In this document: piece by piece, positions 1 through 9,411 of the stretch
Layout of the letters: each line of letters opens with the position of its first letter
Numbering within the stretch: position 1 is the first letter of the stretch
Source of the DNA: a virus
IMG/VR virus record: IMGVR_UViG_3300032931_000935
Location: 1-28,069 of that record
DNA: 28,069 bases
Strand: one strand, 5' to 3'
The notes under the pieces: model-generated
Databases searched by the model: none
Told to the model about the DNA's origin: nothing
What the model saw: the letters and a program-made list of their open reading frames with translations, nothing else
Translations under genes and position numbers: made by a program

Positions 1-49
1 GAGATCGTGCCCCTGCCGCCAGCGTTGGGCGGACTTATCCCGCTCCTTG

Positions 50-490
50 TTATGGCGCGTAGAGAACCGGCCTTTTGTGGGCTGGATCCGCAAAAGGATC
101 CGCAAACCACCTGACCCCCTTATACACCCACCAGGCCCTCGGTTTGCTTATCATCCTCCAAAACCATTGCGATTGTTTACTGTCTTCAATAAATATCTTC
201 TGGAGAAGGCGATCCGCCACTTCCCTGAATACCTCGTGATCCAGATAGCCTTCCCTCATCAATTGGTAAAGGGCATCGTGGACCAGGGAGCCCCGCATTA
301 TACCCTTCGTATCTCTTGCAGGACCGGAAGCCCCATCCCAGGCATACCCTTCCCTAATAGTCAGCAGGCCTTCGCAGGACAGTTGCAGGAAATGGTTGTT
401 TACCGGCTTCTCGGGGCATATCCCGACATCTACGGAATAATCCTCGCAGAGTTGATATTTATAGCCACCCCGATAGGCGATGCGGTCCAT
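50..490 (-). CDS. DUF1353-family phage protein
   Basis: A 146-residue protein that I place in the DUF1353 family by pattern. It has a GYAWDGASGPARDT segment near residue 48, followed by an MRGSLVHDALYQLM segment near residue 65, and then REVADRLL. This Trp-Asp-Gly-Ala plus His-Asp arrangement is the family hallmark. DUF1353 proteins are common near the tail or lysis end of phage genomes and their biochemical role is unknown. The ATG is preceded by a GAGGGGG ribosome-binding site, and the upstream lipoprotein gene ends just before it. There is no signal peptide. It is the last complete gene before the window edge; the remaining 49 bases show no gene. Confidence 0.8.
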   Translation of the reverse strand: MDRIAYRGGYKYQLCEDYSVDVGICPEKPVNNHFLQLSCEGLLTIREGYAWDGASGPARDTKGIMRGSLVHDALYQLMREGYLDHEVFREVADRLLQKIFIEDSKQSQWFWRMISKPRAWWVYKGVRWFADPFADPAHKRPVLYAP

Positions 491-491
491 C

Positions 492-872
492 TTATATCCC
501 CCTCTTGGTTTCCACTGGGTGAACTCCCCTCAACTGGGGGTGCGACTCATCCTCAATTAGTACCCAAAAAGCGGCCATGCACTTTATCATCTCAGGGCCA
601 TGGGAGATGTTGACTGTATAGTAGATATACATCCCCTTGCCCTGCGGTATGAACTGAGATCTGTAAAATTCAATGCTGTGGACGGCGTAGGGGTCCCCAT
701 CCTCCCATTCCGCATTGACAAAATCCTGGATCATCTGGCCATAGTCGGGAGAAGCATCGATGCTGGGGGTGGGTCTCAATTCGGCCTTGGGCAGACATCC
801 GCTGAGGAGAAAGAAGGAGATGCAGGCAATGATGATCGCCACAGCCAAGGCTTCCCAAAGGAAACTCCTCAT
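492..872 (-). CDS. putative phage lipoprotein
   Basis: A 126-residue protein from the chosen ATG. It starts MRSF, has a long hydrophobic segment at residues 5-23, then a lipobox (LSGC) with Cys26, so it is predicted to be an outer- or inner-membrane lipoprotein. The rest is about 100 soluble residues without a recognised domain. Longer in-frame starts exist at 917, 923 and 935, but they would place 15-21 polar residues in front of the signal sequence, so I prefer 872. It follows the holin-like gene by about 25 bases. In T7-like phages this position is used by lysis proteins, so an outer-membrane spanin-like or superinfection-exclusion lipoprotein are both possible. Function is unknown. Confidence 0.65.
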   Translation of the reverse strand: MRSFLWEALAVAIIIACISFFLLSGCLPKAELRPTPSIDASPDYGQMIQDFVNAEWEDGDPYAVHSIEFYRSQFIPQGKGMYIYYTVNISHGPEMIKCMAAFWVLIEDESHPQLRGVHPVETKRGI

Positions 873-897
873 CGCACCCCGTGCAGCACCCAAAGGA

Positions 898-1137
898 TCA
901 TCTCTGCCGTCTATCATGTCCATCCCAATGCCCATTGACCTTTTCGCCCACCCTTTCTGGTAACTCCTGGAGGGTTCTCTCCAGACGGTCAAACCGCTTC
1001 TCAAACTGGGCGAAGGTCTCCTTGTCCATCTTCTCCCTTTCGACACGGGCAACCCTGCGATCCAAGCCCACCGCGACGAGGATCGTGCTAAGTAAACCCG
1101 ATAGGCCTCCTGTTACCATAGATTCAATGTCTGGCAT
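898..1137 (-). CDS. holin-like small membrane protein (tentative)
   Basis: A 79-residue protein with one hydrophobic stretch at about residues 8-24 (VTGGLSGLLSTILVAVGL), followed by a highly charged helix (residues 27-70) with heptad-like spacing that is predicted to be a coiled coil. An AGAAAGGA ribosome-binding site precedes the ATG. It follows the tail-fibre gene directly, which is where T7 carries its class II holin (gene 17.5), and precedes a lipoprotein. One membrane segment plus a charged tail also fits an XhlA-like membrane-anchor protein. The lysis role is inferred from position and topology, not from a recognised family. Confidence 0.55.
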   Translation of the reverse strand: MPDIESMVTGGLSGLLSTILVAVGLDRRVARVEREKMDKETFAQFEKRFDRLERTLQELPERVGEKVNGHWDGHDRRQR

Positions 1138-1155
1138 GGGTATCCTTTCTGAGAA

Positions 1156-3795
1156 TTAAATCGCCACCCACGTGCTGGTCCCCACGCACATCAACCTCGT
1201 AACGGTACTCGCCCCTGGAGAGGAAGTATAGCCTCCAAACCCATTTATCGTAGTCCCCGTGATCCCCGCATTGGTGATGATGGTTATTATGTGGCCGAGA
1301 GGCCAACATCCAGTTGTGGTCCTCAGGGTTACGGTAAGGTTGTCGGCGTTCACCCATATCACCGCTGCGGAAGTTGGATAAATAGTCGCATTGGCGACGA
1401 CTTCCAGCAAGTTCAGGTTCGGAATTATGACATTGTTGTAAATGACGCCGGAATACAGATCAGCCAGTCCGTCCGAGGAAACCAGGTTATGCCGGAAAAT
1501 GTTATTGATAGGGTTGACCCCGCCGCTCGTCGCGAAGACAAAGGGGACATCCCCGACATAGGATATGTCATTTTCCGCGAAGATTACGTTGTAGTTGCCG
1601 GCAACCCTGATTCCGCGATACACGTTGTCGATCTTGTTCCCGACAACCCGGCTGTCATATAGACGGTTGCAGGTAATGCCGCTTGACCCGAGGGCGGCAG
1701 TGGCACCATTGACCAAGGAAACGCTGTTCCCTATAATATCGACCTCTCGGATATCGTCTGGCAGCGTCAGCGAAGCTGGCAACTCGTTGACAATTCCAGT
1801 CGCAAAATTTCCGCTTACGGAATTATTTATGATCTTGATGCGGCGATACCATTTAGTGGCCGTGGCAGACATCACGTCTATCCCAATGGAAGTCACCGTT
1901 ACATCCCAGGCGAATGAGCCTGTGATAATGTTTCCCGAGACTATATTGTTGTATTGATCAACCGGCACCGTCCCTTCGGTCATCAAGATTCCGCGCTTGT
2001 AGAGAGCTCCGTCGTAATTGCTCGTGATCTTGATTATATTGGCTTCGACTACCGTATTATTGCAACCGGCTAAATCAACGCCGCCATGGGCCGTAATCTC
2101 ATTGTGGGATATGTTCCAATTGCTCCCAGTGACCTTTATTCCGTACATACCCTCGGATATCGAGTTGGCATGATCACTATGGGCCACGAAAACATTACCC
2201 TTTATCACCCCTCCAACACCACTATACAAATAGACTCCCTTGTCCTTAAAGGCGATGCCGTAGTTTTTCTGGATATTGACACGTCTCAGGGAATTTGCGG
2301 TCGTCCCGTCTATGGGGTCGAGGATGGCAGTCGCGCTACCATTGCTGCCCCCGCCGATCGCGTTGGTGCAATTTTCGATGTAGTTCCCCTCGACGACCGG
2401 AGCTCTACACGAGTTCAGCATCACCCCGATATACGAATACCCTCCCCATAAAGTAACGGGTGCTGGATATTCTGGATGGTCTACGTCCGTTAATTCCTTC
2501 CCGACGATTCGGTTGTTCCTTATGGTGGGGGAGAAGGTTCTGTTTACGATAATCCCGGCGAACTCCTGCATCAGAAGTGTCATGTTTTCAATCGTGGCAT
2601 AATGCCCTTCATGCGCTCCCGTCAGGTTCCCCACTTCGATCAAGCCCCCGGCGTTTACATCTATTTTCACATCCCCAGAACCCTCGATGGTGAAGTCTTT
2701 GATGGTGACGTAATCACCTGTCACATGGAACAAGGGGATCCCCAGCGCAGCAGCCGTGTGGCTCAACGTAATGTGAGCCTCCCCCGATATAGTCACGTAG
2801 TCGGTTGTGAGGTCAATGGTGTCCCCTGCCACATCCAGGAGTGCAGTATAGTCGCCTGCGGGCAAATACAACTCCTGCCCTGCAATGAGAGACGCGACCG
2901 CTGCTTTTATGACCGGGACCACGTCGGCGAGAGATGAGGACAGGCCAAACCATGCGGCACTTATCCTATTCGGACTACCAGCCGCAAAACGCACTACCCC
3001 TGCCCCGGAAATTACCTGGTGATTTCCGGCTTCAAAGCCACCATTGACAGTAACCGTTTTGCCGGTGGCAATGGCAAGGGACCCGCTCCGGTTGAACCAG
3101 AGGGTGACATAACTGGGGACCGTGACATCCCCGGCTACAGGTTCGACGGTGGAGATCCGCAATGTGGTGCCAGAAGAAAGGCTGGCAATGGCAGAGGCAA
3201 AGTCGGCGAATTGGCTGGAATCAACAAACTCTACCCCATCATTGACGGCAACGCCCGTAAGATCATAGAGGGCCGCGCCTGTCCCGGCCGCGTTCCATCC
3301 CCAAAGTTTACCGGCCCCAGGGACAGGGAGATTCACCCCTGTCATAGGTGAGGTCACGGGCAATTTGATCGAGCGGTCCACCGCCTCCTTCAACTGCTGG
3401 CTCATCATTACACTTTTGTCGAAGGTGCTTTCCAGACCTTTGGCGGGGAGGGGACCGTGTTCGGTGAGCAGGGTGAGCTGGGTGAGGGGGACTTCACGGT
3501 AGATTAATACGGTTGAACCTGTCGCGGGTGCGGTCACAAAAGTGACATTCCCCCCGGCGACCATCCCTGCCCCTGAGACGGAGTAATCCGTAGTTAGGGC
3601 TTTCGGAGACGAATCGACATAGACCTTCAGATCGGAGGTCAGGAGGGTCTTGAAGGTATAGGGAAAGACGGTCTGCCCGGCGGTGACGGTATAGGTGAGA
3701 CGAGAAGTCGCGGAAGAGAGGACGGCCTGAGTAGGTATCGCCGAAAGGGCCACGAGCATCCAGATCGAAACAGCAAAGGCGAGTAGCTTTTTCAT
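1156..3795 (-). CDS. T7-gp17-like tail fibre/spike with Sec signal peptide and beta-helix
   Basis: An 879-residue protein. The ATG is supported by a GAGGTAGG ribosome-binding site and an ATGA overlap with the upstream ejection-protein stop. Residues 1-24 form a classic Sec signal peptide (MKK, a hydrophobic core, then IPTQA). About residues 32-145 resemble the T7-type tail-fibre N-terminal attachment domain: FPYTFKTLLTSDLKVYVDSS, a YREVP strand, then FDKSVMMSQQLKEAVDRSIK. The long middle part is Ser/Gly/Asn-rich and reads as a right-handed parallel beta-helix, as in pectate-lyase-type tailspikes (many I-x-N-N-x-I and V-x-G-N turns). The C-terminal 85 residues match a module seen in other fibres of this phage. 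A signal peptide in front of a virion-attachment domain is unusual. Confidence 0.88.
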   Translation of the reverse strand: MKKLLAFAVSIWMLVALSAIPTQAVLSSATSRLTYTVTAGQTVFPYTFKTLLTSDLKVYVDSSPKALTTDYSVSGAGMVAGGNVTFVTAPATGSTVLIYREVPLTQLTLLTEHGPLPAKGLESTFDKSVMMSQQLKEAVDRSIKLPVTSPMTGVNLPVPGAGKLWGWNAAGTGAALYDLTGVAVNDGVEFVDSSQFADFASAIASLSSGTTLRISTVEPVAGDVTVPSYVTLWFNRSGSLAIATGKTVTVNGGFEAGNHQVISGAGVVRFAAGSPNRISAAWFGLSSSLADVVPVIKAAVASLIAGQELYLPAGDYTALLDVAGDTIDLTTDYVTISGEAHITLSHTAAALGIPLFHVTGDYVTIKDFTIEGSGDVKIDVNAGGLIEVGNLTGAHEGHYATIENMTLLMQEFAGIIVNRTFSPTIRNNRIVGKELTDVDHPEYPAPVTLWGGYSYIGVMLNSCRAPVVEGNYIENCTNAIGGGSNGSATAILDPIDGTTANSLRRVNIQKNYGIAFKDKGVYLYSGVGGVIKGNVFVAHSDHANSISEGMYGIKVTGSNWNISHNEITAHGGVDLAGCNNTVVEANIIKITSNYDGALYKRGILMTEGTVPVDQYNNIVSGNIITGSFAWDVTVTSIGIDVMSATATKWYRRIKIINNSVSGNFATGIVNELPASLTLPDDIREVDIIGNSVSLVNGATAALGSSGITCNRLYDSRVVGNKIDNVYRGIRVAGNYNVIFAENDISYVGDVPFVFATSGGVNPINNIFRHNLVSSDGLADLYSGVIYNNVIIPNLNLLEVVANATIYPTSAAVIWVNADNLTVTLRTTTGCWPLGHIITIITNAGITGTTINGFGGYTSSPGASTVTRLMCVGTSTWVAI

Positions 3796-6700
3796 TTTCC
3801 TACCTCTTTTTTCTTGAGCAAGAACAATCCTTTCCCCTTGCTCTTTTCGATGAATAGTTTCCCAAGCGCCGGGTATTTTTCCTTCAACCGCTCTTGGGCT
3901 AAGGCCCTGAACGCTTGGACTGATTGCTTTATCATCAGACTCTTCCCGCCCTCCGGACCATCGCTCATTTTCGCATAGGCAGGACCTTTCATCATCCATT
4001 CAAGATGATCCCTCAAGTTCCGTCCCCCGATCTTTACCCCTTGGGTTGTCATAACCCCCAATTTGTCTCTCTGTTCGGGGGTCAACGGAATACCCCACCT
4101 CACGCTCTCAGTTGCCAAGGGATTGTCGGGTTGTAAAACTCCTCCAATGGCCTTGGGAAGTCTTGGCAGGATGCATTTCTGTCTTCCGATTTCCAAAAGG
4201 ACAGGATCTTTTGTCTGGGTAGAAGTATAGATAGGCGAGATCCAGTCTGGCCCAAGCCCTCCCCCCAGCATAATTGGATCGCCAGTGATGATGTTCCGCT
4301 CTGCGAACATACCTCCAGAAGACCAAGGAATTCTCGACCTGGCAAAATCCACAAGATCATAGGCCTCCCGAAGGGTCGGGTCCATCTGCCTTTCAATCTG
4401 GGCCACACCGGAAGGGACGAGGGTTCCCACGAGACTTCTCAATATCCTTGGTTCCGCTGTGGGATTCTCAACCGCATCAAAGACATTCGCCAGGGAAGTG
4501 ACGAGGGTTTTGCTCAGAATATTTTGCACAGGCGCCAGTACTAAAGCGGCTCCGATCTGTGCAGCGTCCATCTCGTCGAGTTCACCGCAGATTTCAACGA
4601 AGTTTGCCGCCACCCCCAGAAGAGCACCGATCGGGTCCGCCCGGTTGAGGGAATAATATTTCCCATTGATTTTCAGGGAATAGGGTTGCCACCCAATTTC
4701 CTTCTGCATGAAGGCCCTCAGTTCCTTATTTCTCGGTCCTCCTCCTGTGATGAAACCGGCAGCGGAGAGAGAACCAATCGCGGCCATTGTCATCGAACCC
4801 ATTGAGACCTTGGCCAATGCGAGCTCCCTCGCCACTCCTCCCGCCTTCAGGTCATTGCGCACGGAAGTGAGAAGCATATTCAATCCAGGAGTCCGTTCAA
4901 GTGTAACCTTGAAGATGTTCGTAGGTGTCACAACGAAGGGGGCAACGAAATTCATTGCCGGATGCCTACCTTTGAATTGCTGGAAAGCGTGGCCTAATTC
5001 TCCAAGTTCCTTTTGGAAAGTGCCATACTTGGCGAAGTCCTCAGCTTGTGATTTGATTTGAGCCGGGGGATTCTGGATAATTTCGTTCATGATCTTAGCC
5101 ACTTCTTCTTTACTGGCATCCTGCCCTGCGCGGGACATTCCTTTCCTGTATGCCAAAGCCTCAAGTTCCATCTGGTAAAAGATACCCTTCCAAAAATCAT
5201 CAACCGTAATCAAGGCCCGGGTCGGTAGACTTACAAAGGCCCCGAGAACATCCACTGCTGAACCGACAGGACCGGCCACTTGCAATGCCTCAGAACTAAT
5301 CGCTTTCCTGATTTCTTGCTTCTGTGTTCCGAAGGCGGGCTTGCCTGTCAAGAGGGCTTCTTTTGCAAGTCTAAAACCTTTCATGGTTCCTCTGGTCATT
5401 GCCCAAAGCATTACCGTGGCTTCACCCTTGGCAACCCCTTTACCCCCACCGATTTGCGCCGCCAAACCTCGCTCTCCAACAAACATCCAGGCGTTAATAA
5501 AAGAGGAAAGGAAGTTGACGGCGTGGGTAGCCGGGTTACTGAGCAAGGCATTGATCCAGACCTCTTGAAAGATTTCCATTGCTCCCGGTTTGCTGAGTTG
5601 CCTCATCATTGTTGCGACCTGTCCAGGGGTCTTCAGGCTGGCAATCTTCTCGACGAATTGTATAGGGGTGAGACCAGAAGCTTCAGAGAAAACCTTGGCG
5701 AATTGGTCAACGTGCTTGTTCAGGCTCGAAAGAGGATCATTCAGAATTCCAAGGGTCCGGCCAGCCTCGGCCACCACACCGAATCGTTTGGGGTCTGTCT
5801 CCATCATTACCACGGCCCGCTTGAGAACATCCTGAATATCCTCTTCGCTTCCGGTCATTATGGCCTTGTAGGAAGAGGCTTGCAAGTCTTCCGCGAGTCT
5901 CCCTTGGAGATTGATAAGGGCGGCGGCCTGACTGTCTGCCATGGCCGTTCCTGGCTCTATCCCCTTGGCTTCTTCCACGGTCATCCCGAGGCGCTCGCCT
6001 TCCTCTCTCGCCGCTTCCCTTGGCCGGACTCCACGCCGTTGCTCCTCAACCATATTGTCCCAATTGTCGGAGAGTTTCCTGACTTCCTGAAAGGCATCGT
6101 CAACACTCTGGCTGGGTTCGGGGATCACGGTTTCCAGCTTGGGTTTCTTCCCCATCTTCCTGATTTCATCTACTCTGGAAATTGCGGCCTTGTGAATCTT
6201 GGAAACCCGCATGGCTCTGACAACTGCCACAAAAGAATCGAGGGCTCCGCCGATGAGCAATCCTTCCACGGCATTCTTCATGCGTCCCTCGGCCTGAGCA
6301 TCAGAGGGATCTGACTTGAGGAAATCGGTCAAGGGATTGGCAAGGGCGGGCGCCAACTTATTGATCGCATCGCTCACCCTCGGTTGGGTCGGATCGAAGG
6401 CGGTGAAGTCGGCAATAGAACCGGCTACGGCCCCTTCCAATACCTTCGAAGTAATACCCAGGCCCCTTGCTATCTTCCCCCCCGGTATGAAGCCAGCCAT
6501 GAATTGAGAGGCGTTCCTGACAAGACTTCCAGTGGTGGAGGTCGGTTGCTTAATAGGCATCAAATCAAATTGGACCTTCCCCATGATGGGGCTCTCCCCT
6601 CCGGGTACATTCTGCCGAAGCCAATCACCAGCGGATTCTACTCCCTTCCAAGCCTGCTCTACGAAATCCCGCACCCCCCCTATCACTTGGGTTGGATATT

Positions 6701-6848
6701 CCATGATGGAACCGAACATGGGACGGCTTTCTTTTTCTTCCGCTACCGGACCCGCCGGGGTAAGAATCCCTTCCATGGCAAGCATCTGCTGCCATTCTTC
6801 ATCTTCTGCTGTTTTTCGGTATTGGGTATATTCTTCTTCCACGGTCAT
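3792..6848 (-). CDS. large internal virion (ejection) protein, T7 gp16-like position
   Basis: A 1018-residue protein in the position of the T7 large ejection protein, between smaller coiled-coil internal proteins and the tail fibre. The N-terminal 100 residues are acidic and soluble. A glycine-rich amphipathic stretch follows (FMAGFIPGGKIARGLGITSK, about residues 113-132), which is typical of podoviral internal proteins. The middle region contains an NALLSNPATHAVNFLSS segment and several hydrophobic helices that could insert in the host envelope. I see no lytic transglycosylase motif in it. The start overlaps the upstream stop as ATGA. Its role is inferred as forming part of the DNA-ejection channel across the cell envelope. 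Confidence 0.75.
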   Translation of the reverse strand: MTVEEEYTQYRKTAEDEEWQQMLAMEGILTPAGPVAEEKESRPMFGSIMEYPTQVIGGVRDFVEQAWKGVESAGDWLRQNVPGGESPIMGKVQFDLMPIKQPTSTTGSLVRNASQFMAGFIPGGKIARGLGITSKVLEGAVAGSIADFTAFDPTQPRVSDAINKLAPALANPLTDFLKSDPSDAQAEGRMKNAVEGLLIGGALDSFVAVVRAMRVSKIHKAAISRVDEIRKMGKKPKLETVIPEPSQSVDDAFQEVRKLSDNWDNMVEEQRRGVRPREAAREEGERLGMTVEEAKGIEPGTAMADSQAAALINLQGRLAEDLQASSYKAIMTGSEEDIQDVLKRAVVMMETDPKRFGVVAEAGRTLGILNDPLSSLNKHVDQFAKVFSEASGLTPIQFVEKIASLKTPGQVATMMRQLSKPGAMEIFQEVWINALLSNPATHAVNFLSSFINAWMFVGERGLAAQIGGGKGVAKGEATVMLWAMTRGTMKGFRLAKEALLTGKPAFGTQKQEIRKAISSEALQVAGPVGSAVDVLGAFVSLPTRALITVDDFWKGIFYQMELEALAYRKGMSRAGQDASKEEVAKIMNEIIQNPPAQIKSQAEDFAKYGTFQKELGELGHAFQQFKGRHPAMNFVAPFVVTPTNIFKVTLERTPGLNMLLTSVRNDLKAGGVARELALAKVSMGSMTMAAIGSLSAAGFITGGGPRNKELRAFMQKEIGWQPYSLKINGKYYSLNRADPIGALLGVAANFVEICGELDEMDAAQIGAALVLAPVQNILSKTLVTSLANVFDAVENPTAEPRILRSLVGTLVPSGVAQIERQMDPTLREAYDLVDFARSRIPWSSGGMFAERNIITGDPIMLGGGLGPDWISPIYTSTQTKDPVLLEIGRQKCILPRLPKAIGGVLQPDNPLATESVRWGIPLTPEQRDKLGVMTTQGVKIGGRNLRDHLEWMMKGPAYAKMSDGPEGGKSLMIKQSVQAFRALAQERLKEKYPALGKLFIEKSKGKGLFLLKKKEVGK

Positions 6849-7672
6849 TTCCCTTTCTGAAGTTTCTTTTGTAGTACTGGCTTCAGTTCCTTCATCTTCA
6901 CCCCGCCCGGCCCCCAGGTTTCCTCAAGGGCGGCTTCTTTATCCAGGCGCCGAATCTCTTTTTGGATCTCGGTAAGCCGAGGTTTGAGAGGAGGAACGGC
7001 AGCGGCCTTTTTCTCTGCGGCTCTCTCCGCTGACAATCTTTCGATTTCTGATACCCGTTCTTGGGCCGCTCGCAGAATCGTCGGATTGATGATTTTCTGA
7101 TTGATAACCTCTGAATCCATGCTGATCTCATCCGCGGCCTTGAGATAATCACCGCCCGCATCTCCTACAATTTTATCCAATTTGCGCTTAAAACCAGCCC
7201 CTACCTGTTCTTTCCCTTCGCTTACCATCTTCAGCCAATCCGCCTGTTCCCGCAAGTAAAGATTCCCAAACCTAACACCGCCGGGACTCTGTTCGGCATA
7301 AGGGACGGCAATTGATTCTCTCCGCTCGGTTCCCTTTTCTATCTCCCACCAACGAGCCCAGTCTGAATTCTTGGGAAAAAAGATATTTAGCGAGGGCCAC
7401 CGTTCGCTCTTAATTTGATATTTTATGAGATTTGCTATATCATGCCGGTCTCTATTCTCGTCTGCCGCATAGAGCATCTTGACTACCTTCTGCGGCTTTT
7501 CTCCATAGTCTCCTGCCTCAATACCATCTACTACATCCGCTGCGCTATGAATATCAAGTTCGGAAAATGGAATGGCAGCATTACCAACAGGAGGTTCTGA
7601 CTGATCGAATCCCCAAAACTCCTCAGAAGGATTATCCCCTTTTATCGCTTCGAGATAGACTTCATCGGCCAT
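6845..7672 (-). CDS. putative internal virion protein
   Basis: A 275-residue protein that I do not recognise by family. The N-terminal half is mixed and acidic, with many Trp and Tyr residues in the middle (SDWARWWEIEKG at about residue 104). The C-terminal third is strongly helical and charged (AAQERVSEIERLSAERAAEKKAA, then a Pro-rich break, then further Lys/Glu helices), predicted as coiled coil. It is translationally coupled with the large ejection protein through an ATGA overlap and follows the gp15-like gene by two bases, so it belongs to the ejection-protein block. It might be a split-off part of the large ejection protein system, or a minor core protein. Confidence 0.6.
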   Translation of the reverse strand: MADEVYLEAIKGDNPSEEFWGFDQSEPPVGNAAIPFSELDIHSAADVVDGIEAGDYGEKPQKVVKMLYAADENRDRHDIANLIKYQIKSERWPSLNIFFPKNSDWARWWEIEKGTERRESIAVPYAEQSPGGVRFGNLYLREQADWLKMVSEGKEQVGAGFKRKLDKIVGDAGGDYLKAADEISMDSEVINQKIINPTILRAAQERVSEIERLSAERAAEKKAAAVPPLKPRLTEIQKEIRRLDKEAALEETWGPGGVKMKELKPVLQKKLQKGK

Positions 7673-7674
7673 TG

Positions 7675-9411
7675 TTATTTCCTCGGGAAGAGGGGCGTGT
7701 AGTCCTTGCCGCTCGTAGGTTTGGGGTTAGGATTTTTGGACTCAGTTTTCTTTTCTTGTTTCGGGGCCGCAGCTGGAGCAGGAGCGGGGGATGCCTGCGG
7801 TTTAGCGGGAACAGACTGAGGAGCCGCCGGGGCAGGAGCCGGTTGCAATTTGAGAACCCTTGTCCATATCCTTCTCTCCGCCTCGTATTCCCCCCGACTC
7901 ATAGTTTTCCTTGCTCGTTCTACTTCAGCGGCAGAGTTGAAACGGGAAATCTTCTTCAACCTATCAACATCCAAATTGGTTCTGTCGTCCAACGCCTTTT
8001 TGTATCTGGGTAGTATTTCCCACATCACCTTCAGGGGATCTTCCTTACCATCTACCGCGCTTGATCTTCCAAGCAATTCTTCATGGTAGAGAGAATACAA
8101 CCCGTTGGCTATCGGATCTTCCCGTTCGATAATTCCTTCCCCGATGAGGTCTTTTCTACCTGCTTGATCGGCCCTTTCGTGTCTGTATCTTATATCAGAC
8201 TTCGATTCGTCCCTCAACGCTTCCCATCTCTGGGCCAATTCCCCTTTGAGCCTCACCGCTGTCTTAGTGGAAAGACCATTGCCGACATACCAGTCTATCT
8301 GTTGTGGTTTATGAATTGGCCTCATGCTCTTAGCGTCAAGTGACAATTTCCTCACCAGGTCAGAATCATCAGGGAAGTCTTCGCCGGAGGCGACCATTTT
8401 TTTGATCCGCGTGTTCAGGGTTATCATATCTTCATGGTCTTTAGAGGTAAGATCGCCATTGCCGAAGTCGGTATCCAACTCCAACTGGACATCTTCTTTG
8501 TTCACCAAGATCCTTTCGGAATACTGAGCCCTGAGATTTCCAGAGCGGTCCTTAATGACTTTTTCCGTTTCTCTCTGGTCCCGATCTGCCCGGCTCTGTT
8601 CGGCCCGGATAAGGGATTCTGCCCGATTCTCATAGGACGCAGCATATCGTAGGATTGTATCAGGATCGAGATACTTAACCCTTCCACTCGAAAGCTCTTC
8701 TGCCTTCATCATCAGGTAATCGGGATCATTGCTCGATCTGTCTCTTAGAATCTGGTCTTCCTCGACATCTTTCCTAAATCCCTGAAGGGCCTTTTCAGCA
8801 TCCTCTTGCGTGAGAACCGTCCCCCGGTGTTGGTTAATCAGACCTTCGCCTGCGGTCAAGTAATCTTCTCGCGCCGTCGGGTTCGTTTCCCTGGACGCCA
8901 AGAATCGGAGATTGTTCAATTCCCTATACCGGAAGGCGTCCTGGTCGTCTTTGAAATATTTATTCTCTTTTGCGAATGATACCGGAAACTGTTGTTCTTT
9001 GAACCGATCGCGATATTGCTGAAGTGCCCCTCTAACCCTATCATTTGATGCAGTCTTGAAGGCCGAGGCATAGGAATCATCAACGGTCTGCATCACGGCA
9101 TCGGCGTAATTGGTATGATCCGGTTGTTTGTCTAAGAACTCCGTTCGTTCAACGATCTGCCTTTGCGTCTCGGTGTAGAGGGACAAAGACTCCTCGCTGT
9201 CGAGTAATCTCTGCTTCTCCGCCTGCAATTCCCTTCGCCGTTCATCCCACATCGCCTGACGGTCGGCAAGTTCCGTCACCCCCCGCATCGCCTCTGCCGC
9301 TGCGCCTAATCCCGCCGTCGCCCTCTCGGGGGAGATTTGGGGAATGTCGGGCAATGTCGAGGGAAGGCTACGAGGAAGAGGGGTTTGGGCTAAGATTTGA
9401 GAGATTTTCAT
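7675..9411 (-). CDS. internal virion protein, T7 gp15-like position
   Basis: A 578-residue protein from the ATG that overlaps the preceding stop as TGATG; an upstream in-frame start at 9489 would lie inside the gp14-like gene and is unlikely. It is almost entirely alpha-helical and charged, with long runs of Glu/Arg/Lys/Gln (for example WDERRRELQAEKQRLLDSEE near residue 60), so it is predicted to be an extended coiled-coil ejection protein. About residues 525-565 form a Pro/Ala-rich linker (APAPAAPQSVPAKPQASPAP) before a short basic tail. Order and composition match the second ejection protein of T7-like phages. I infer function from order and fold class. Confidence 0.72.
   Translation of the reverse strand: MKISQILAQTPLPRSLPSTLPDIPQISPERATAGLGAAAEAMRGVTELADRQAMWDERRRELQAEKQRLLDSEESLSLYTETQRQIVERTEFLDKQPDHTNYADAVMQTVDDSYASAFKTASNDRVRGALQQYRDRFKEQQFPVSFAKENKYFKDDQDAFRYRELNNLRFLASRETNPTAREDYLTAGEGLINQHRGTVLTQEDAEKALQGFRKDVEEDQILRDRSSNDPDYLMMKAEELSSGRVKYLDPDTILRYAASYENRAESLIRAEQSRADRDQRETEKVIKDRSGNLRAQYSERILVNKEDVQLELDTDFGNGDLTSKDHEDMITLNTRIKKMVASGEDFPDDSDLVRKLSLDAKSMRPIHKPQQIDWYVGNGLSTKTAVRLKGELAQRWEALRDESKSDIRYRHERADQAGRKDLIGEGIIEREDPIANGLYSLYHEELLGRSSAVDGKEDPLKVMWEILPRYKKALDDRTNLDVDRLKKISRFNSAAEVERARKTMSRGEYEAERRIWTRVLKLQPAPAPAAPQSVPAKPQASPAPAPAAAPKQEKKTESKNPNPKPTSGKDYTPLFPRK

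Noticed and set aside
47-613. 188-residue plus-strand open frame
   Set aside because: It lies antisense to the DUF1353 and lipoprotein genes, has no ribosome-binding site and no recognisable motif. All supported genes are on the minus strand.
3796-3999. N-terminal extension of the tail spike to an upstream ATG at 3999
   Set aside because: It would run 204 bases inside the ejection-protein gene and bury a clear signal peptide that has its own ribosome-binding site.
5280-6314. 344-residue plus-strand open frame
   Set aside because: It is antisense to the large ejection protein. Its composition (many Cys, His, Arg, Gly) is that of a shadow frame.
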